A stretch of 64,000 nucleotides of DNA from Ancylobacter sp. TS-1. GTDB taxonomy: Bacteria; Pseudomonadota; Alphaproteobacteria; Rhizobiales; Xanthobacteraceae. The stretch is from positions 496,001 to 560,000 of the forward strand of contig NZ_CP045144.1 in assembly GCF_009223885.1 (NCBI RefSeq), written 5' to 3'. The position numbers and the translations under genes were made by a program. Under the pieces are notes generated by a model that did no database searches, had not been told where the DNA came from, and saw only the letters and a list, made by a program, of their open reading frames with translations. Below, one piece after another: positions 26,497 to 38,118 of the stretch. Position 1 is the first letter of the stretch; each line of letters begins with the position of its first letter.

Positions 26497-26555
26497 CTCC
26501 TTTCCCTCGGCGCGCGGACGGGGGTCCTGCGCGTGAACTCCAGAAGGGAAAGAAT

Positions 26556-27866
26556 ATGCTCAACCTGTTCAGTCAGGCGCGGCACGCGGCTCGTCGCGTC
26601 GCCGTCGGTGCCGCCGCGCTCGCGCTTGCCGGTACCGCCATTCCGGCTTCCGCGCAGGAAACGATCAAGGTCGGCGTTCTGCACTCGCTGTCGGGCACCA
26701 TGGCCATCAGCGAGACCACGCTGAAGGACACCGTGCTTTTCATGGTGCAGGAACAGAATGCGGCGGGCGGCGTGCTCGGCAAGAAGCTTGAGGCCGTGGT
26801 GGTCGATCCGGCCTCCAACTGGCCGCTCTTCGCCGAGAAGGCGCGCGAACTCATCGCCAAGGAAAAGGTCGCGGTCGTGTTCGGCTGCTGGACCTCGGTG
26901 TCCCGCAAGTCCGTGCTCCCGGTCTTCAAGGAGCTGAACTCCATCCTTTTCTACCCGGTCCAGTACGAGGGTGAGGAAAGCGAGCGCAACGTGTTCTACA
27001 CCGGCGCCGCCCCGAACCAGCAGGCGATCCCGGCCGTCGACTACCTCATGGCGAATGAGGGCGTGAAGCGCTGGGTGCTCGCCGGCACCGACTACGTCTA
27101 TCCGCGCACCACCAACAAGATCCTCGAGGCCTATCTGAAGTCCAAGGGCGTTCCGGCCGAGGACATCATGATCAACTACACGCCGTTCGGTCATTCCGAC
27201 TGGCAGACGATCGTGGCCGACATCAAGAAGTTCGGTTCGGCCGGCAAGAAGACCGCCGTCGTCTCGACCATCAACGGCGACGCCAACGTGCCGTTCTACA
27301 AGGAACTGGGCAACCAGGGCATCAAGGCGACCGACATTCCGGTCGTGGCCTTCTCGGTCGGTGAGGAAGAGCTCGCCGGCATCGACACCAAGCCGCTCCT
27401 CGGCCACCTCGCCGCGTGGAACTACTTCCAGTCGGTCGACACCCCCGAGAACAAGGACTTCATCGCCAAGTGGCGCGCGTACACCAAGAACGACAAGCGC
27501 GTGACCAACGACCCGATGGAAGCCACCGTCATCGGCTTCAACATGTGGGTCAAGGCGGTCGAGAAGGCCGGCACCACCGATCCGGACGCGGTGATCCCGG
27601 CGCTGATCGGCGTCGCGGTGCCGAACCTCTCGGGCGGCTTCTCGGCGATGATGCCGAACCACCACATCACCAAGCCGGTGCTGATCGGCGAGATCAAGGA
27701 CGACGGCCAGTTCGACATCGTCGAGCAGACCCCCGGCCTGATCGTTGCCGAAGAGTGGTCGCCCTACCTCGAAGGTTCGAAGGACCTGATCGCCGATTGG
27801 CGCTCGCCGATGAACTGCGGCAACTTCAACGTCAAGACCGGCAAGTGCGGCGGCGCGGGCAAGTGA
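26556..27866 (+). CDS. urtA: Urea ABC transporter substrate-binding protein
   Basis: 436 residues from the ATG at 26556 with AGAAGGGAAA upstream. The signal peptide ends at ASA-QET. The mature part is a type I periplasmic binding protein of the UrtA family: IKVGVLHSLSGTMAISE, AVVFGCWTSVSRKSVLPVF, FYPVQYEGEE and the terminal MNCGNFNVKTGKCGG. It captures urea in the periplasm for UrtBCDE. It is first in the operon behind a sigma-54 promoter, and a stable hairpin follows its stop, which would favour higher UrtA levels. Confidence 0.96.
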   Translation: MLNLFSQARHAARRVAVGAAALALAGTAIPASAQETIKVGVLHSLSGTMAISETTLKDTVLFMVQEQNAAGGVLGKKLEAVVVDPASNWPLFAEKARELIAKEKVAVVFGCWTSVSRKSVLPVFKELNSILFYPVQYEGEESERNVFYTGAAPNQQAIPAVDYLMANEGVKRWVLAGTDYVYPRTTNKILEAYLKSKGVPAEDIMINYTPFGHSDWQTIVADIKKFGSAGKKTAVVSTINGDANVPFYKELGNQGIKATDIPVVAFSVGEEELAGIDTKPLLGHLAAWNYFQSVDTPENKDFIAKWRAYTKNDKRVTNDPMEATVIGFNMWVKAVEKAGTTDPDAVIPALIGVAVPNLSGGFSAMMPNHHITKPVLIGEIKDDGQFDIVEQTPGLIVAEEWSPYLEGSKDLIADWRSPMNCGNFNVKTGKCGGAGK

Positions 27867-27919
27867 GCCCGACGCCCGGGCGCGGTCCCGTGGATCGCGC
27901 CTGAGCACAGCGACGACCT

Positions 27920-27941
27920 CCGGCCGCCCACGGGCGGCCGG
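27920..27941 (+). other. Stable hairpin between urtA and urtB
   Basis: A 10-bp self-complementary stem CCGGCCGCCC / GGGCGGCCGG closes on AC, so in practice about 9 bp with a four-base loop. No T run follows. It is probably a processing or stability element giving more urtA than urtB mRNA. Confidence 0.5.
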
Positions 27942-28156
27942 ATCCCGCCTCTGGCCGCCCGCCTCCCTCGGGGAGGGCGGCGAAGCCGGCGGAGCAGGGG
28001 TTCCGCCGCGCGTCGGCGGCCGTGCGTCCCGGGATGGGGCCGGGAGTTCCGACATTCGATCCCAGGGATCCGGTTCCCGACATCCGGTCCTCCACATCCG
28101 ACTTGCCGTCGCCGGGAAGCCCTCCGGCTCATTCCGCAGCGCCATATCGACGGAAG

Positions 28157-29779
28157 ATGATGACATTCAGCGTCCGACTTCTCCGCCTCGCCCGCGGGTT
28201 CCTCGTCGCCCTTGTCGCCTGCTGCGCCGTCCTCGGCGCGGAGCGCGCCTCGGCCCAGGACATCAGCGCGCCGCTGGCCCAGCTCGCCAATGACAATTAC
28301 GGCGACACCGAAGCCGCCCTTTCCGCCCTCGCGCTCAGCGGAAGCCCCGCTGCCGCCGGCGTGGTCGCCGCCCTCGCGGACGGCAAGCTCGTCTTCAGCG
28401 CCTCTCCCCGCCAGGTCTACATCCGGGGCGACGCCGGCCTGCTCGATCCCGTGACGCTCCAGCCGGTGGCCGATCCGCCGGCCGTGAAGCCGGTGCGCGT
28501 CAACAACCGCATCCGCCGCGCCATCGAGGCTGCCGACGGCGCCCTCTCGCTGGTGAGCCCCGACCCGGCCAAGCGGCTGGAGGCGGCGGTGGCGGTCGGT
28601 CGTTCCCGCGACGAGGCGGCGCTGCCGGCGCTCGATATCGCCCTCGCCAAGGAGGCCGACCCGAAGGTCAAGTCGGCGATGACGCTGGCGCGCGCCTCGA
28701 TCCTCATCGGCAAGGAAGGCATCAGCCCCGCCGAACGCATCGCCGCCGTCGATCTCGTCGCCGCCGAAGGCAACCAGGAAGCGCTTGCCATCCTGCGCAG
28801 CGTGCCGGATAGCGCGGCGCCGGAGGTGAAGCAGGCGGCGGCCGCCGCCATCGACGCCATCGAGCGCAACCTCGCCATGTGGAGCATGGCGCAGAATGTC
28901 TGGTACGGCCTGTCGCTGGGCTCGGTCCTGCTGCTGGCCGCCATTGGCCTCGCCATCACCTTCGGCGTGATGGGCGTCATCAACATGGCGCATGGCGAGA
29001 TGGTGATGCTCGGCGCCTACACGACCTTCGTCGTGCAGGAACTGATCCGCACCTACAATCCCGGGCTGTTCGACCTGTCGCTGATCATTGCCATCCCGCT
29101 CGCCTTCGTGTTCACCGCCCTCATCGGCGTGATCATCGAGCGCACGGTGATCCGCTTCCTCTACGGACGGGCGCTGGAAACGCTGCTCGCCACCTGGGGC
29201 ATCTCGCTGATCCTCCAGCAGGCCATCCGCACCATCTTCGGCCCGACCAACCGCGAGGTGGGCGCGCCGAGCTGGATGTCGGGCAGCTTCGAGATCGGCC
29301 AGCTCTCCATCACCTATGGCCGTCTCTGGATCATCATCTTCGCCATTCTCGTCTTCGTGGCGCTGCTGGCGACGCTGCGGCTCACCCGCATCGGCCTCGA
29401 AATGCGCGCCGTGACGCAGAACCGGCGCATGGCCGCCTCCATGGGCATCCGCACCAACTGGGTCGACGCCGCCACCTTCGGCCTCGGCTCGGGCATCGCC
29501 GGCATAGCCGGCGTGGCGCTCAGCCAGATCGACAACGTCTCCCCGAACCTCGGCCAGAGCTACATCATCGACAGCTTCCTCGTCGTGGTGTTCGGCGGCG
29601 TGGGCAATCTGTGGGGCACGCTGGTCGGCGCCATGTCGCTCGGCGTCGCCAACAAGCTGCTCGAACCCTATGCCGGCGCCGTGCTCGGCAAGATCGCGCT
29701 GCTGGTGATCGTCATCCTCTTCATCCAGAAACGCCCCCGCGGCCTCTTTGCCCTCAAGGGGAGGTCGATCGAAGCATGA
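28157..29779 (+). CDS. urtB: Urea ABC transporter permease UrtB
   Basis: 540 residues from the ATG at 28157 (a second ATG is adjacent); the frame opens 45 codons earlier in unlikely sequence. After a signal-like segment (ending ASA-QD) comes a ~200-residue extracytoplasmic helical-repeat region (VAVGRSRDEAALPALD and similar), typical of proteobacterial UrtB. A LivH-type permease of eight or more membrane segments follows, from LGSVLLLAAIGLAITFGVMGVINMAHGE. It pairs with UrtC to form the urea channel. Its stop overlaps the urtC start by four bases. Confidence 0.95.
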   Translation: MMTFSVRLLRLARGFLVALVACCAVLGAERASAQDISAPLAQLANDNYGDTEAALSALALSGSPAAAGVVAALADGKLVFSASPRQVYIRGDAGLLDPVTLQPVADPPAVKPVRVNNRIRRAIEAADGALSLVSPDPAKRLEAAVAVGRSRDEAALPALDIALAKEADPKVKSAMTLARASILIGKEGISPAERIAAVDLVAAEGNQEALAILRSVPDSAAPEVKQAAAAAIDAIERNLAMWSMAQNVWYGLSLGSVLLLAAIGLAITFGVMGVINMAHGEMVMLGAYTTFVVQELIRTYNPGLFDLSLIIAIPLAFVFTALIGVIIERTVIRFLYGRALETLLATWGISLILQQAIRTIFGPTNREVGAPSWMSGSFEIGQLSITYGRLWIIIFAILVFVALLATLRLTRIGLEMRAVTQNRRMAASMGIRTNWVDAATFGLGSGIAGIAGVALSQIDNVSPNLGQSYIIDSFLVVVFGGVGNLWGTLVGAMSLGVANKLLEPYAGAVLGKIALLVIVILFIQKRPRGLFALKGRSIEA

Positions 29780-30933
29780 GCATGACCCAGACCCGTCAAC
29801 CCGCTTTGCTGGGCATTAGCGGCCTCGTCTTCCTCGGCGTTCTCGTCGCCGTCGCCGTGCTGGTGCCCGTCCTCAACCTCGCCGTGTCTCCGGATTCGGC
29901 GGTGCATGTGCCGACCTATGTGGTCTCGCTGCTCGGCAAATACCTCACCTACGCGCTGCTGGCCCTCTCGGTCGACATGATCTGGGGCTATGTCGGCATC
30001 CTCTCGCTCGGCCAGGGCGCCTTCTTCGCGCTCGGTGGCTACGCGATGGGCATGTACCTCATGCGCCAAATCGGCACGCGCGGCGTCTATGGCGACCCGG
30101 TGCTGCCGGACTTCATGGTGTTCCTGAACTGGAAGGAACTGCCCTGGTTCTGGTACGGCTTCGACTGGTTCCCCTTCGCCGCGCTCATGGTGCTGCTGGC
30201 GCCGGGCATCCTCGCTTTGGTGTTCGGCTGGTTCGCCTTCCGCTCGCGCGTCACCGGCGTCTACCTGTCGATCATCACCCAGGCGATGACCTTCGCGCTG
30301 CTACTGGCCTTCTTCCGCAACGACATGGGCTTCGGCGGCAATAACGGCCTGACCGACTTCAAGGACATACTGGGCTTCAACATCCAGGCCGACGGCACCC
30401 GCCTCGTGCTGTTCGTGCTTTCGGCGGCGGCGCTGGGGCTCGGTTATGTGCTGTGCCGCTTCCTCGTGCGCTCGCATTTCGGCAAGGTGCTGGTGGCGAT
30501 CCGCGACGCGGAGACCCGGGTGCGCTTCACCGGCTACCGGGCCGAGAACTACAAGCTGGTCGCCTTCGTCGTCTCGGCCATGCTGGCCGGCATTGCCGGC
30601 GCGCTCTACGTGCCGCAGGTCGGCATCATCAACCCGTCCGAGTTCTCGCCCGCCAACTCCATCGAGATCATCGTCTGGGTGGCGGTCGGCGGACGCGGCA
30701 CGCTGGTCGGCGCGGCGCTCGGCGCGGTGCTGGTGAACTACGCCAAGACCTACTTCACCTCCGGCCTGCTGGCGCCCTACTGGCTGTTCATGCTGGGCGG
30801 CCTGTTCGTCGCGGTGACGCTGTTCCTGCCCAAGGGCATCGTCGGCACCTTCTACGAGTGGAGGGCGCGGCGCAGCGAGGGTGACGACATACCTGGCGGC
30901 GAGGCCCTCGCCGAACCGAAGCCGGCAGAGTAG
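29776..30933 (+). CDS. urtC: Urea ABC transporter permease UrtC
   Basis: 385 residues from the ATG at 29776 (ATGA overlap with urtB). It is a LivM-type permease with about ten membrane segments; YVGILSLGQGAFFALGGYAMGMYLMRQ is the family signature, and the late GYRAENYKLVAFVVSAMLAGIAG loop contacts the ATPases. It forms the second half of the urea translocation pore in the inner membrane. urtD starts 11 bases after its stop. Confidence 0.95.
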   Translation: MSMTQTRQPALLGISGLVFLGVLVAVAVLVPVLNLAVSPDSAVHVPTYVVSLLGKYLTYALLALSVDMIWGYVGILSLGQGAFFALGGYAMGMYLMRQIGTRGVYGDPVLPDFMVFLNWKELPWFWYGFDWFPFAALMVLLAPGILALVFGWFAFRSRVTGVYLSIITQAMTFALLLAFFRNDMGFGGNNGLTDFKDILGFNIQADGTRLVLFVLSAAALGLGYVLCRFLVRSHFGKVLVAIRDAETRVRFTGYRAENYKLVAFVVSAMLAGIAGALYVPQVGIINPSEFSPANSIEIIVWVAVGGRGTLVGAALGAVLVNYAKTYFTSGLLAPYWLFMLGGLFVAVTLFLPKGIVGTFYEWRARRSEGDDIPGGEALAEPKPAE

Positions 30934-30944
30934 GGGAGCGGACC

Positions 30945-31760
30945 ATGAGCGACACCGAAACGCTGGCGCCGGAGACTCCCGTCGCGGAGGAGGGCGCGCC
31001 CGCCAATACGCGACTGACCGAGGCGCTGCTCTATCTCGACGCCGTGACCGTCACCTTCGACGGCTTCCGGGCGCTGAACGCCCTGTCCTTCACCGTCGAT
31101 CCCGGCGAGATGCGGGCCGTCATCGGACCGAATGGCGCCGGCAAGACGACGATGATGGACGTCATCACCGGCAAGACCCGCCCCGACCGCGGCGACGTCT
31201 TCTTCAATGGCGGCACCACGGATCTCACCAAGCTCGACGAGACGCAGATCGCCACCCTCGGCATCGGCCGCAAGTTCCAGAAGCCGACCGTGTTCGAGAG
31301 CCATACGGTGATCGACAATCTGCGCCTCGCGCTCAAGGGCCAGCGCCGCGCGCTGCCCAACATCTTCCGCCGCGAGTCGGGGGCCGAGCGCGACCTCATC
31401 GACGAGATCTTCGAGACCATCCGGCTGACCGAGCACCGCGACCGCCTCGGCGGCGCGCTCTCGCACGGCCAGAAGCAGTGGCTCGAGATCGGCATGCTGC
31501 TGGCGCAGGATCCCAAGCTGCTGCTGGTCGACGAACCCGTCGCCGGCATGACGGATGCGGAGACGGCGCAGACCGCCGAGCTGCTGCGCGAGATCAACGC
31601 CAACGGCCATTCCGTCGTCGTCGTGGAGCATGACATGACCTTCGTGCGCGACCTCGGCGTGCGTGTCATGTGCCTGCACGAGGGCTCGGTGCTGGCGGAG
31701 GGCACGCTTGACCAGGTGAGCGCCAATGAGCGCGTCATCGAAGTCTATCTGGGACGCTAG
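30945..31760 (+). CDS. urtD: Urea ABC transporter ATPase UrtD
   Basis: 271 residues, LivG-like. Walker A is GPNGAGKTTM, the signature is LSHGQKQWLEIG, and Walker B is LLLVDEPVAGM, followed by the switch His in VVVEHD. The SHGQKQ variant of the signature is usual for UrtD. About 30 N-terminal residues before the ABC domain are acidic and probably flexible. It powers urea import together with UrtE, which starts 4 bases after its stop. Confidence 0.95.
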   Translation: MSDTETLAPETPVAEEGAPANTRLTEALLYLDAVTVTFDGFRALNALSFTVDPGEMRAVIGPNGAGKTTMMDVITGKTRPDRGDVFFNGGTTDLTKLDETQIATLGIGRKFQKPTVFESHTVIDNLRLALKGQRRALPNIFRRESGAERDLIDEIFETIRLTEHRDRLGGALSHGQKQWLEIGMLLAQDPKLLLVDEPVAGMTDAETAQTAELLREINANGHSVVVVEHDMTFVRDLGVRVMCLHEGSVLAEGTLDQVSANERVIEVYLGR

Positions 31761-31764
31761 GCGC

Positions 31765-32460
31765 ATGCTGGAAGTTCAGGACGTCAACCTCTTCTACGGC
31801 GCGGCGCAGGCGCTGCGCGGGGTCTCGCTCAAGGCCGAGCCCGGTAAGGTCACCTGCGTGCTCGGGCGCAACGGCGTCGGCAAGACCAGCCTGATGCGCG
31901 CCATTGTCGGCCAGGCGCCGGTCGCCAAGGGCCGCATCCAGTTCAACGGCGACGACATCACCACGATGGCGCCTTCCGAGCGCGCCCGGCGCGGCATCGC
32001 CTTCGTGCCGCAGGGCCGCGAGATCTTTCCGCTGCTCACCGTCGCCGAGAACCTCCAGACCGGTTTCGCGCCGCTGAAGCGCGCCGACCGCAACATACCC
32101 GACGACGTGTTCTCGCTGTTCCCGGTGCTCGATTCGATGCTGCGCCGGCGCGGCGGCGACCTGTCCGGCGGCCAGCAGCAGCAGCTCGCCATCGGCCGCG
32201 CGCTGGTGATGCGGCCGAAGGTGCTGGTGCTGGACGAGCCGACCGAGGGCATCCAGCCTTCCATCATCAAGGATATCGGCAACGCCATCCGCTACTTGCG
32301 CTCCAAGGGCGACATCGCCATCGTGCTGGTCGAGCAGTATTTCGACTTCGCCAAGGAACTGGCGGACCATTTCATCGTGATGGAGCGCGGCGCGGTCGTC
32401 ATGTCCGGCGACGGCGCGGCCCTCGAGGACCCGGATGTACGCAACCGAATTGCCGTCTGA
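31765..32460 (+). CDS. urtE: Urea ABC transporter ATPase UrtE
   Basis: 231 residues from the ATG at 31765; an upstream in-frame ATG at 31726 lies within urtD. It is LivF-like: Walker A GRNGVGKTSL, signature LSGGQQQQLAIG, Walker B VLVLDEPTEGIQPSII, switch His replaced by Q in VEQYFD as usual for this group. It completes UrtABCDE. The last 26 bases overlap the start of ureD in another frame, physically joining transport and urease genes. Confidence 0.95.
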   Translation: MLEVQDVNLFYGAAQALRGVSLKAEPGKVTCVLGRNGVGKTSLMRAIVGQAPVAKGRIQFNGDDITTMAPSERARRGIAFVPQGREIFPLLTVAENLQTGFAPLKRADRNIPDDVFSLFPVLDSMLRRRGGDLSGGQQQQLAIGRALVMRPKVLVLDEPTEGIQPSIIKDIGNAIRYLRSKGDIAIVLVEQYFDFAKELADHFIVMERGAVVMSGDGAALEDPDVRNRIAV

Positions 32461-33319
32461 CGGCACCGTCGCCGCCTCGATCCCGGTCGAGCGGCGCGGG
32501 CAGGGGCGGGTTTCGGTCGAGGCGTTGGGGCTGGACGGACGCACGGTGCGCGGGCGCATCGAGGAGTCCGGTTTCGCCCGCGTGCGTTTTCCGCTCTCGG
32601 GCCGGCGTGGCCGTTCGCTGGAAGCGGTGATGATCAACACCGGCGGCGGGCTCGCCGGCGGCGATGCCGCGCAAACCTGCCTTCATGCCGGGCGCGGTGC
32701 CCAACTTGTGGTCACGACGCAGGCGGCCGAGAAGGTCTATCGCTCGGACGGCGCGCTCTCGCGCGTCGCGGTCGAACTGTCCGTCGAGGACGGCGCGTCG
32801 ATCGACTGGATGCCGCAGGCGACCATCGTGTTCGACGGCGCACGGCTCGAACGCTCCATCGCCGCGAACATCGCCCCGCAGGCGCGGCTGCTGCTGGTCG
32901 AGCCGGTCATACTCGGCCGCACCGCACACGGCGAACGCCTCTCGCACGGCCTGCTGCGCGACCGCTGGCGCATCCGCCGCGGCGGCCGGCTGATCTATGC
33001 CGACGGCCTCCATCTCGACGGCGACATCGCATCGACGCTGGATCGCCGCGCCACCGCCGGCGGCTGGGCCGCCTTCGCGACGCTGTTGCTGGTGGCGCCC
33101 GACGCCGAGGCGCGGCTGGAGGCCGTGCGCGCGGCGCTCGGCCTGTCCGAGGACGCGCCGGACGGATTGCCGGACGGGCTCGACGCCGGGGCCAGCGCGT
33201 GGGACGGCATGCTCTCGGTGCGCCTGCTTGCCCGCGATGGCGCCCCGCTGGAGCGCGCCATCGCCCGCACGCTGGGTACGCTCGGCGTCGCCGAGGTTCC
33301 GCGCATCTGGCACTCCTGA
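32435..33319 (+). CDS. ureD: Urease accessory protein UreD
   Basis: 294 residues. UreD is the scaffold that binds apo-urease and the UreFG complex for nickel insertion. Visible family features are [50 protein letters not shown] and the closing [10 protein letters not shown]. The start ATG at 32435 lies inside urtE (26-base overlap), so translation is probably coupled. The fused ureAB gene follows after 58 bases. Confidence 0.93.
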   Translation: MYATELPSDGTVAASIPVERRGQGRVSVEALGLDGRTVRGRIEESGFARVRFPLSGRRGRSLEAVMINTGGGLAGGDAAQTCLHAGRGAQLVVTTQAAEKVYRSDGALSRVAVELSVEDGASIDWMPQATIVFDGARLERSIAANIAPQARLLLVEPVILGRTAHGERLSHGLLRDRWRIRRGGRLIYADGLHLDGDIASTLDRRATAGGWAAFATLLLVAPDAEARLEAVRAALGLSEDAPDGLPDGLDAGASAWDGMLSVRLLARDGAPLERAIARTLGTLGVAEVPRIWHS

Positions 33320-33377
33320 TGCACGTATCGTTCGCCTTTCACACGACCGCCGCCCTTGCAGAGCCGGAGATGTACCG

Positions 33378-33998
<621 letters not shown>

Positions 33999-34056
33999 CT
34001 ACCCGCCCCTTCGCACCGCCTTTTCGCCTGACCGAATGTCCGGAACGGATTGCCCC

Positions 34057-35769
<1,713 letters not shown>

Positions 35770-35824
35770 GGATCGGTGCCGCGACCGCGCGTCTGCCGGC
35801 CGCGCCGATCTGAAGGAGACGAGC

Positions 35825-36598
35825 ATGATCCGCGCCCGCACCATTCTTCCCGCCGGAAGCTGGGATGTCGCCATCGCCGCCGACCGCGTTGTTCTGCCCC
35901 ATGACGGCCGCTACCGCCGCCGCATCGCCATGCGTGGCGAGGGCGACGTCGCCTTCCTGCTCGACCTCGCCGAGGCCACGCGCTTGAAGGACGGCGACGG
36001 GCTGGCGCTGGAGGATGGGCGCACCGTCGCGGTCGTCGCCGCCGAGGAGCCGGTGGCCGAGATCGTCGCCCGCGATCCGCACCATCTCGCCCGGCTCGCC
36101 TGGCACCTCGGCAATCGCCACGTGCCGGCCGAACTGCTCGCCGACCGCATCCGCATCGCCCGCGACAGCGTGCTGGAGGAGATGGCGCGCGGCCTCGGGG
36201 CCAGCGTCGAGGTCGTGGACGCGGCCTTCGAGCCGGAGGGTGGCGCCTATGAGGGCGCCGAGGCGCACGGCCACGCCCATCATGGCCATGCCGATCATGA
36301 CCACGCGCATCATGAGCATGGCGAGGCCTGCGGCTGCGGCCACGATCACCATGATCACGACCATCATGAGCACGAGCATCACGGTCACGAGCACGCGCAC
36401 GAACCCAAGGCCGGCGAGAAGCCGTCGCGGGACGTGCTGCATGTGCATGATCACGCCCACGAACACGCGCATGCTGACGAGCACGGCGCGGCGTGCGGCT
36501 GCGGCCACGATCACGGCCATGAGCACGGCCACAAGCATGAAGACCACGACCATCACGATCACGAACATCATGGCCACGGCCATCGGCACGGGCACTAG
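35825..36598 (+). CDS. ureE: Urease nickel metallochaperone UreE with long His-rich tail
   Basis: 257 residues against roughly 150-170 usual. The ATG at 35825 has AAGGAG 8 bases upstream. The N-terminal half is an ordinary UreE: DRVVLPHDGRYRRRIAM, then AWHLGNRHVPAEL with the conserved metal-binding His. From about residue 145 the rest is nearly all His, Asp, Glu, Ala and Gly: about 45 His in ~113 residues, including two copies of ACGCGHDH separated by a 15-residue His-free segment containing KAGEKPSRDVL. UreE delivers Ni to UreG; the tail probably stores or buffers nickel. ureF follows 9 bases later. Confidence 0.94.
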   Translation: MIRARTILPAGSWDVAIAADRVVLPHDGRYRRRIAMRGEGDVAFLLDLAEATRLKDGDGLALEDGRTVAVVAAEEPVAEIVARDPHHLARLAWHLGNRHVPAELLADRIRIARDSVLEEMARGLGASVEVVDAAFEPEGGAYEGAEAHGHAHHGHADHDHAHHEHGEACGCGHDHHDHDHHEHEHHGHEHAHEPKAGEKPSRDVLHVHDHAHEHAHADEHGAACGCGHDHGHEHGHKHEDHDHHDHEHHGHGHRHGH

Positions 36599-36607
36599 GC
36601 CGGCGCC

Positions 36608-37315
36608 ATGAGCGAGGCGGCTGCCGTGCCCGTGGGCGCCTCGCCCGATCTGCTGCCGTTGTTCGTCTGGCTCTCGCCGGCCTATCCGGTCGGCGCCTTC
36701 GCCTATTCGCACGGACTCGAATGGGCGGTGGAGCAGCAGGATATCCGCGACCTCGCCTCGCTGACGCGCTGGGTCGACGATCTGCTGCGCCATGGCGGCC
36801 CCTTCGCCGATGCGGCGCTCCTCGCTCATGCCTGGCGCGCGGTGGGCGAGGCGGACGAGGCCAGACTCGTCGAGGTTCTGGAACTTTCCGCCGCCTTCGC
36901 GCCCTCGCGCGAACGGCAGATGGAAACGCTCAACCAGGGCGACGCCTTCCTCGCCGCGACCCGGGTTTCCTGGCCGGCACCGGCGCTGGAACGGGTCGCC
37001 GCGCTGTGGGACGGGCGCGTCGCCTACCCGGCCGCCGTCGGCGTGGCTGCGGCGGCGCACGGCCTGCCGCTGGCGGCGACGCTGGCGGCCTTCCTCAATG
37101 CGGTGGCGGCCAACCTCATCTCCGCCGCCGTCCGCCTCGTGCCGCTCGGCCAGACCGACGGCAACCGGGCGCTGGCGGCGGCGACGCTGACCGTCCGCGA
37201 GGTCGCGCCGCTGGCGGCGCAAGTGCCGCTCGACGATCTGGGCGGCGCGGCGCTCAAGTCCGACATCGCGTCGATGCGTCACGAGACGCAGTACACGCGG
37301 CTATTCCGAAGCTGA
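36608..37315 (+). CDS. ureF: Urease accessory protein UreF
   Basis: 235 residues, all helical. UreF bridges UreD and UreG during nickel insertion. Family marks are [23 protein letters not shown] near the start, [31 protein letters not shown], and the C-terminal [17 protein letters not shown], which contacts UreG and UreD in known complexes. It is between ureE (9 bases) and ureG (16 bases). Confidence 0.94.
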   Translation: MSEAAAVPVGASPDLLPLFVWLSPAYPVGAFAYSHGLEWAVEQQDIRDLASLTRWVDDLLRHGGPFADAALLAHAWRAVGEADEARLVEVLELSAAFAPSRERQMETLNQGDAFLAATRVSWPAPALERVAALWDGRVAYPAAVGVAAAAHGLPLAATLAAFLNAVAANLISAAVRLVPLGQTDGNRALAAATLTVREVAPLAAQVPLDDLGGAALKSDIASMRHETQYTRLFRS

Positions 37316-37331
37316 AGGCGAGGGGAATTCC

Positions 37332-37973
<642 letters not shown>

Positions 37974-38118
37974 GGGCGGGTCGCCTAGACACGCGATTGT
38001 CTATAGGCTCGTATATTGCTTGTCCGGCTCGCGAACGAAGCCGACAGTGCCGCCGGGCGCCGGCGGTGCATCGACGTGCTCCCGGTTCCGACTTGCCTGC
38101 CGACCCACCAGGTGTCCG

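Noticed and set aside
27867..28156. Hidden gene between urtA and urtB
   Set aside because: Frames are short and Arg/Pro-rich. The stretch holds only the hairpin and the urtB leader.
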